Source: Polaribacter batillariae
GTDB taxonomy: Bacteria > Bacteroidota > Bacteroidia > Flavobacteriales > Flavobacteriaceae
NCBI RefSeq assembly: GCF_017498485.1
Contig: NZ_CP071795.1
Coordinates: 930,001-994,000 of the forward strand
Reading direction: 5' to 3'
DNA length: 64,000 nt
Part shown: positions 59,357-64,000 of the stretch, piece by piece
Position numbering within the stretch: position 1 is the stretch's first letter
How the letters are laid out: the number at the start of each line of letters is the position of its first letter
Position numbers and translations under genes: made by a program
The notes under the pieces: model-generated
The model's database searches: none
What the model was told of the DNA's origin: nothing
The model's input: only the letters and a program-made list of their open reading frames with translations

Positions 59357-59973
59357 TGGCATTTTTCAATAGAAAAAACATCGATCGATTAGACAAAATT
59401 TATAAAATAAATTTAATAAATAGTTGCTCTGGTTTTAAATCTGCAAATCTTTTGGGTTCTATTTCTACAGATGGTAAACCCAATGTTGCCATTTTTAGCT
59501 CTGTAACACACTTAGGCTCCAATCCGCCAACTTTGGGCTTTATTTTAAGACCAACCACGGTTCCTAGAAATACGTACAAGAACATAAAAGAAACCGGGTT
59601 TTTTACCATCAACCATATTTTTGAAGATATTATTGAAGACGCGCATCATACTTCAGCAAAATATCCAGAAGAAATATCAGAATTTGATAAGACCAATTTA
59701 AAAGAAGAATATAAAGGAAACTTTAAAGCACCTTTTGTAAAAAACAGTCCTGTTCAAATGAGTATGAAATTTATTGAAGAAATTTATGTACCCTCGAATG
59801 ATGTGATGCTTATCGTTTCTCAAATTGAAGAATTGTATATAAAAGATGCGCTTTTACAAGATGATGGTTTGGTAAACTTATCGTTGGCAAACGTGGCAAC
59901 TATCAACGGTTTAGACACCTATGCAATTCCACAATTTAAGAAGCAATTGCCATACCAGAGACCCAAAAAATAA
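59356..59973 (+). CDS. Flavin reductase-like FMN-binding protein
   Basis: 205 residues. Flavin reductase-like domain: 'SCSGFKSANLLGSISTDGKP', 'PNVAIFSSVTHLGSNPPTLG' (cores 'ANLLGSIS' and 'AIFSSVTHLG'), 'RNTYKNIKETGFFTINH' and 'SPVQMSMKFIEE'. Family members bind FMN and reduce flavins or act as small flavoenzymes. In this cluster it may supply reduced flavin to the cryptochrome/photolyase proteins; that is inference from neighbours. Confidence 0.85.
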   Translation: MAFFNRKNIDRLDKIYKINLINSCSGFKSANLLGSISTDGKPNVAIFSSVTHLGSNPPTLGFILRPTTVPRNTYKNIKETGFFTINHIFEDIIEDAHHTSAKYPEEISEFDKTNLKEEYKGNFKAPFVKNSPVQMSMKFIEEIYVPSNDVMLIVSQIEELYIKDALLQDDGLVNLSLANVATINGLDTYAIPQFKKQLPYQRPKK

Positions 59974-59984
59974 CTATAAACGCT

Positions 59985-61406
59985 ATGAAAATTCTTGTTA
60001 CAGGAGCAACTGGTTACATTGGTAAAAGATTAATTCCTTTATTATTAAATGATGGACACAGTGTTGTTTGCCCTGTTAGAGACTTTAAAAGAGCCGAAAA
60101 TTACTTCAAAGAAAAAGAAAATATAATTCTTGTTGAAGCCGATTTTTTAGATGCAGACAGCCTAAAAAACATACCAAAAGATATCGATATTGCTTATTAT
60201 TTAATTCATTCGATGTCTAATTCTGCCAAAGAATTTCATATTTTAGAAAAAAAATGCGCTTTCAATTTTAAACGATTTGCAAAAACAACAAACTTAAAAC
60301 AAACCATTTATTTAAGCGGAATTACAAACGACACCAAACTGTCTAAACATTTATTATCAAGAAAAAATGTCGAAAACACCTTAGCTTCTAACAAATACGC
60401 GTTAACCACCTTTAAAGCAGGTATAATTGTGGGTTCTGGAAGTTCTTCCTTTGAAATTATTAGAGATTTGGTTGAAAAACTACCCGCAATGATTGCCCCC
60501 AAATGGCTAAATACCAAAACACAACCCTTAGCCATTAGAGATGTATTATCATTTTTACACAAGGCGCTTGGTAAAAAAGAATTATACAACACTTCTTACG
60601 ACATTTTTGGTCCAGAAATATTGACTTATAAAGAAATGTTATTACAATTCGCAGACGTAAGAAAACTAAAGAGAACCATCATTACAGTTCCTGTAATGAC
60701 ACCTAAACTATCTTCTTATTGGTTGTATTTCGTAACATCTACTTCTTATAAATTAGCGAGTTCTTTGGTAAATTCTATGGGTGTAGAAGTTATAGGAAAA
60801 AAGAGTGACATTAATAAAATTTTGGACGTAAACCCAATGACATACAAGAAAGCTGTAAAATTGGCCTTCAAAAAAATTGAGCAAAATAGCATCGTTTCTA
60901 GTTGGAAAGATTCTTATGTAAGCAGTGGTAAGTTAAAAAATTATGTACACGAGTTTATCAATGTTCCAGAATATGGTTGTTTTAAAGATTTTAAAAAGAG
61001 AAAAGTAACAAATAAAGAACGAACCTTAAATAAAATTTGGGCAATTGGTGGAGATACTGGCTGGTATTATGGAACCTTTTTATGGAAAATAAGAGGATTT
61101 ATAGATCAAATTTTTGGTGGTGCAGGTTTACGAAGAGGAAGAAGACACCCAACAGAACTTTATGCTGGAGACGCTTTAGATTTTTGGCGAGTTATTTATG
61201 CTGATAAAGAAAAAGGCAAACTCCTACTCTATGCAGAAATGATTTTACCAGGAGAAGCCTGGCTAGAGTTTAAAATCGAAAACGATATTTTATATCAAAC
61301 CGCCACTTTTAGACCTCATGGATTGGCTGGTAGATTGTATTGGTATGCAGTAATGCCTTTCCATTGGTTTGTATTTAATGGAATGATAAACAACATTAAC
61401 AAGTAG
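59985..61406 (+). CDS. NAD(P)-binding SDR protein with DUF2867 domain
   Basis: 473 residues. An extended/atypical SDR (NmrA-like) N-terminal half with '[16 protein letters not shown]' at residues 3-18 and '[16 protein letters not shown]', and a C-terminal DUF2867 domain (about 315-470: '[20 protein letters not shown]' with core '[14 protein letters not shown]', '[13 protein letters not shown]', 'GEAWLEFKI'). This fusion often sits beside photolyase genes in flavobacteria. The substrate is unknown. Confidence 0.85.
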   Translation: MKILVTGATGYIGKRLIPLLLNDGHSVVCPVRDFKRAENYFKEKENIILVEADFLDADSLKNIPKDIDIAYYLIHSMSNSAKEFHILEKKCAFNFKRFAKTTNLKQTIYLSGITNDTKLSKHLLSRKNVENTLASNKYALTTFKAGIIVGSGSSSFEIIRDLVEKLPAMIAPKWLNTKTQPLAIRDVLSFLHKALGKKELYNTSYDIFGPEILTYKEMLLQFADVRKLKRTIITVPVMTPKLSSYWLYFVTSTSYKLASSLVNSMGVEVIGKKSDINKILDVNPMTYKKAVKLAFKKIEQNSIVSSWKDSYVSSGKLKNYVHEFINVPEYGCFKDFKKRKVTNKERTLNKIWAIGGDTGWYYGTFLWKIRGFIDQIFGGAGLRRGRRHPTELYAGDALDFWRVIYADKEKGKLLLYAEMILPGEAWLEFKIENDILYQTATFRPHGLAGRLYWYAVMPFHWFVFNGMINNINK

Positions 61407-61408
61407 TT

Positions 61409-61549
61409 TTGAAAAAACAACATCTTCCTGAAAAAATATGCTTGGTTTGTGAGAAACCATTTACTTGGCGAAAAAAATGGGAAAAAAATTGGGAAGAAGT
61501 AAAATATTGTAGCGAAAAATGCAGGAGAAACAAGAAAAAACAGGTTTAG
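61409..61549 (+). CDS. DUF2256 small zinc-binding-like protein
   Basis: 46 codons from a TTG at 61409, just after the previous stop. Contains '[16 protein letters not shown]' and '[14 protein letters not shown]': two Cys pairs (CxxC and CxxxC) as in DUF2256 proteins, which regularly precede cryptochrome/photolyase genes. It overlaps the Cry-DASH start by 31 bases. Too short for routine gene callers, but the motif match is strong. Confidence 0.85.
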   Translation: MKKQHLPEKICLVCEKPFTWRKKWEKNWEEVKYCSEKCRRNKKKQV

Positions 61550-62829
61550 TTTGGTTTCGTAATAATTTACGAGTAAATGACAATATCTCTTTAAAAAAAG
61601 CAACAGAAAATCATAAGAACGTAATTGCAGTTTATTTTTTTGATCCAAAATATTTTAAAATTGATGAGTTTGGGTTCCAAAAAACTGGAAAATTTAGAGC
61701 AAAGTTTTTAATTGAAACAATTACCGATTTACAAAAAAATCTTTCTGATGTAAACATTATACTCCTTACCTATTCTGATGCTCCAGAAGATAAAATTCAT
61801 GCAATTTGTAGCGAATTTTCTATTGACACCATATACACTCAAAAAGAATGGACAAAAGAAGAAGTTGATACCAATAATTTAATAAAGAATACGTTACCTG
61901 AAAATGTTTCTTTTATCGAAGATTATGACCAGTTTTTATATCATCCAAATACAGTTGTAACAGATTTTTCTAAAATTCCGAATGTATTTACACAATTCAG
62001 AAAAAAGTTAGAAAAAAAAGTGAAAATTCAAGAATTGAATACTACTCAAAAGCTCTCGGATACTAATTTAATTGAAAATAACACAAAAATTCCAACTTTA
62101 ACAGAGTTAGGTTTTCAAAATTTTAAAAAAAACGAAAAAACTGCTTTCCCTTTTTCCAGTGGCGAAAATTCGGCATTAGAAAGACTAAACAATTACTTTT
62201 TTGAAACTAAAAAAGTTGCTTTTTATAAAAAAACCAGAAACGGTTTAGTTGGTACAGATTATAGTACAAAATTTTCTGCTTGGTTAGCAAACGGAAGTAT
62301 TTCAGCAAAAACTATTTATTGGAAAATGAAAGAATTTGAAGCTGAATTTGGCGCAAATCAATCTACTTATTGGGTAATTTTTGAATTGATTTGGAGAGAC
62401 TATTTTAAATACATTTCCTTAAAGTATCATTCAAAAATCTTTAAAATTGGTGGAGTTTTAGAAAAAGAATATCATTGGAATACCGATTTAGAAATTATTC
62501 AAAAATGGATTGATGGAAAAACAGAAGACGATTTTGTAAACGCCAACATGATAGAACTAAAAGAAACTGGCTGGATGAGCAACAGAGGAAGACAAAATGT
62601 TGCCTCATATTTTGCCAAAGAATTACTACAAGATTGGCGAATTGGCGCTGCTTATTTCGAATCGTTGTTAATAGATTGCGATGTGCATAGTAATTATGGA
62701 AACTGGATGTATGTTGCTGGTGTTGGAAATGACCCAAGAGATCGAAAATTCAACACAAAATTACAAGCAGAACGTTATGATGCGAATCATAAGTTTAGAA
62801 AATTATGGTTGCAAAAAACCTTGTTTTAA
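61519..62829 (+). CDS. Cryptochrome-DASH family protein
   Basis: 436 residues. Photolyase N-terminal domain opening '[20 protein letters not shown]' (core '[11 protein letters not shown]'), and FAD-binding C-terminal domain with '[13 protein letters not shown]', '[12 protein letters not shown]', '[18 protein letters not shown]' (the 'NRGRQ' signature), '[20 protein letters not shown]' (core '[14 protein letters not shown]') and '[14 protein letters not shown]'. These are diagnostic of Cry-DASH, a blue-light flavoprotein that repairs cyclobutane dimers mainly in single-stranded DNA and may also signal. Confidence 0.95.
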   Translation: MQEKQEKTGLVWFRNNLRVNDNISLKKATENHKNVIAVYFFDPKYFKIDEFGFQKTGKFRAKFLIETITDLQKNLSDVNIILLTYSDAPEDKIHAICSEFSIDTIYTQKEWTKEEVDTNNLIKNTLPENVSFIEDYDQFLYHPNTVVTDFSKIPNVFTQFRKKLEKKVKIQELNTTQKLSDTNLIENNTKIPTLTELGFQNFKKNEKTAFPFSSGENSALERLNNYFFETKKVAFYKKTRNGLVGTDYSTKFSAWLANGSISAKTIYWKMKEFEAEFGANQSTYWVIFELIWRDYFKYISLKYHSKIFKIGGVLEKEYHWNTDLEIIQKWIDGKTEDDFVNANMIELKETGWMSNRGRQNVASYFAKELLQDWRIGAAYFESLLIDCDVHSNYGNWMYVAGVGNDPRDRKFNTKLQAERYDANHKFRKLWLQKTLF

Positions 62830-62847
62830 GGTTATTAAAATTAGTGT

Positions 62848-62876
62848 CTCCTCGAGCGCAGTCGAGAGGTTTTTTT
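62848..62876 (+). terminator. Terminator-like hairpin after Cry-DASH
   Basis: CTCGA and TCGAG flank a 6-base loop and are followed by a seven-T run (62870-62876). It contains the first copy of the 16-bp element listed next. Confidence 0.6.
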
Positions 62877-62916
62877 AAGTTATTTGAATTTTAAATTAGA
62901 TCTCGACTGCGCTCGA
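62852..62916. repeat. Inverted pair of a GC-rich 16-bp element
   Basis: TCGAGCGCAGTCGAGA at 62852-62867 and its exact reverse complement TCTCGACTGCGCTCGA at 62901-62916. It is far more GC-rich than its surroundings, and each copy is itself partly palindromic. Such elements are scattered in intergenic regions of flavobacterial genomes, as far as I recall. Confidence 0.75.
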
Positions 62917-62969
62917 CCTGACAAAATTTAATCACATTAAAAACTATTGAATAGAAAACATTATTTTTT

Positions 62970-64000
62970 ATGAAATCAAATGAAATACATATTATTTTTC
63001 CGCATCAACTTTTTAAAACTTCCAAAGTATTAGCTAAAGTGGATGATATTATTATAGTTGAAGAATATTTGTTTTTCAATCAGTATAAATTTCATCAACA
63101 AAAAATTGCTTTTCACAGAGCAAGTATGAAATCTTATGCGGACTTTTTAACCGAAAAAGGAAAAAAAGTAAGTTATATAGAGGCTAAAAATGAGTTGAGT
63201 GATGTTCGAAAATTACTCCCAAAATTATCAAAAGACGGTGTTTCTAAAATCCACATTATCGACCCAACAGACAATTGGTTAGAAAAACATATTCATCAAT
63301 CTAAAGAAGATTTAGAATTAATTTGTTACGATAATCCTTTATTTATCAATACAAAAGAAGAGTTATCAACTTTTTTTAAACCTACAAAAAAGAAATTTTT
63401 CCAGACTTCATTTTATAAAAGTGAAAGAAAAAATAGAGATATTTTAATGGATGGAAAAAACCATGTTGGTGGTAAATTAACTTTTGATGATGAAAACAGA
63501 AAGAAATATCCGAAGACAAAAACACCTCCAATAATTCAGTTTCCTGCGCAAAATAAATATCACAAAGAAGCTACAAAATATGTAAATGAAAACTTCTCAA
63601 AAAACTACGGAAAACTAAACGAATTTTTAGTGTATCCTATCGATTATAAATCTGCCCAAGAGTGGTTACAACAATTTTTTGAAGTACGTTTTCACGAATT
63701 TGGTGCTTATGAAGATGCAATTGTTAGAGAAGAACATTTTTTGAATCACAGTTTATTATCTCCTTTAATAAATATAGGTTTATTAAATCCAAAATATGTT
63801 ATTGACCAAGCTATAGAATTTTCAAAAAAAAATGATGTTCCTATAAATTCTACAGAAGGTTTTGTGCGTCAAATTTTAGGTTGGCGAGAATTTATAAGAG
63901 GTGTTTACGAAGTAAAAGGAACTGAAGAACGCACCAAAAACTTCTGGAAATTCAGTAGAAAAATACCAAAATCTTTTTATGATGGTACAACTGGCATTCA
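62970..64000 (+). CDS. FeS-type (6-4) photolyase / cryptochrome family protein (3' end outside window)
   Basis: ATG at 62970 opens a frame of 343 codons running off the edge; family members are about 500 residues. 'NEIHIIFPHQLF' at the start, 'VEEYLFFNQYKFHQQKIAFH' (core 'EEYLFFNQYKFH'), 'HVGGKLTFDDENRKKYPK', 'FHEFGAYEDAI', 'GFVRQILGWREFIRGVY' (core 'QILGWREFIRG') identify the deoxyribodipyrimidine photolyase-related group (FeS-BCP). These repair (6-4) photoproducts with FAD. The Cys ligands of the iron-sulfur cluster would lie beyond the window edge. Confidence 0.9.
   Translation, partial: MKSNEIHIIFPHQLFKTSKVLAKVDDIIIVEEYLFFNQYKFHQQKIAFHRASMKSYADFLTEKGKKVSYIEAKNELSDVRKLLPKLSKDGVSKIHIIDPTDNWLEKHIHQSKEDLELICYDNPLFINTKEELSTFFKPTKKKFFQTSFYKSERKNRDILMDGKNHVGGKLTFDDENRKKYPKTKTPPIIQFPAQNKYHKEATKYVNENFSKNYGKLNEFLVYPIDYKSAQEWLQQFFEVRFHEFGAYEDAIVREEHFLNHSLLSPLINIGLLNPKYVIDQAIEFSKKNDVPINSTEGFVRQILGWREFIRGVYEVKGTEERTKNFWKFSRKIPKSFYDGTTGI

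Noticed and set aside
1-64000. CRISPR array, tRNA, rRNA or phage genes
   Set aside because: No regularly spaced repeats, cloverleaf-like or rRNA-like stretches, and no integrase, capsid or transposase frames were recognised on reading the window.

Overview
The window is strongly AT-rich. It carries SusC/SusD-type transport genes, hybrid two-component regulators, type IX secretion (T9SS) C-terminal tails, and promoter elements of the Bacteroidetes type (TAnnTTTG). This points to a marine member of the Flavobacteriaceae (Polaribacter/Formosa-like). No rRNA, tRNA, CRISPR array or insertion sequence was seen.

Layout. (A) 1-7632, minus strand: the edge of a carbohydrate-use locus. It has a sugar-binding lipoprotein running off the left edge, a TIM-barrel glycoside hydrolase joined to a large beta-barrel-like C-terminus, and a propeller/LuxR-type regulator. 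(B) 7873-11163: housekeeping genes (small secreted protein, sucC, lolD, CPBP protease). (C) 11223-38114: a large polysaccharide utilization locus (PUL). It contains a secreted clan GH-A enzyme, two related GH5 lipoproteins, two GH10 enzymes, five sulfatases, a hybrid sensor regulator, a SusC/SusD pair and a binding lipoprotein. (D) 38201-50771: an AraC-type regulator and a complete non-phosphorylating L-fucose pathway: mutarotase, dehydrogenase, lactonase, fuconate dehydratase, second dehydrogenase, FAH hydrolase, lactate dehydrogenase and FucP permease. It is followed by a GH29 fucosidase, a sixth sulfatase and a TIM-barrel lipoprotein. (E) 50924-57213: a secreted GH5, two T9SS binding-module proteins and a 58-residue protein. 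(F) 57384-64000: a light/flavin-related cluster with a TetR-like regulator, ABC1 kinase, flavin reductase, SDR-DUF2867, DUF2256, cryptochrome-DASH and an FeS-type photolyase cut by the right edge.

Working model (inference). T9SS enzymes cut a sulfated, fucose-containing polysaccharide with a GH10/GH5-sensitive (xylan- or glucan-like) backbone outside the cell. SusC/SusD imports the fragments. Six predicted lipoprotein sulfatases and the GH29 fucosidase strip them in the periplasm. FucP takes up L-fucose, which is oxidised to pyruvate plus L-lactate and then to a second pyruvate. The substrate itself cannot be read from sequence.

Quality note. Five genes are split by single-base differences in short homopolymers: four lack one G on the coding strand and one has an extra A. 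In every case a one-base change restores a full-length family member, so these genes are described as single interrupted genes. Sequencing error is the simplest explanation, but real mutation is not excluded.
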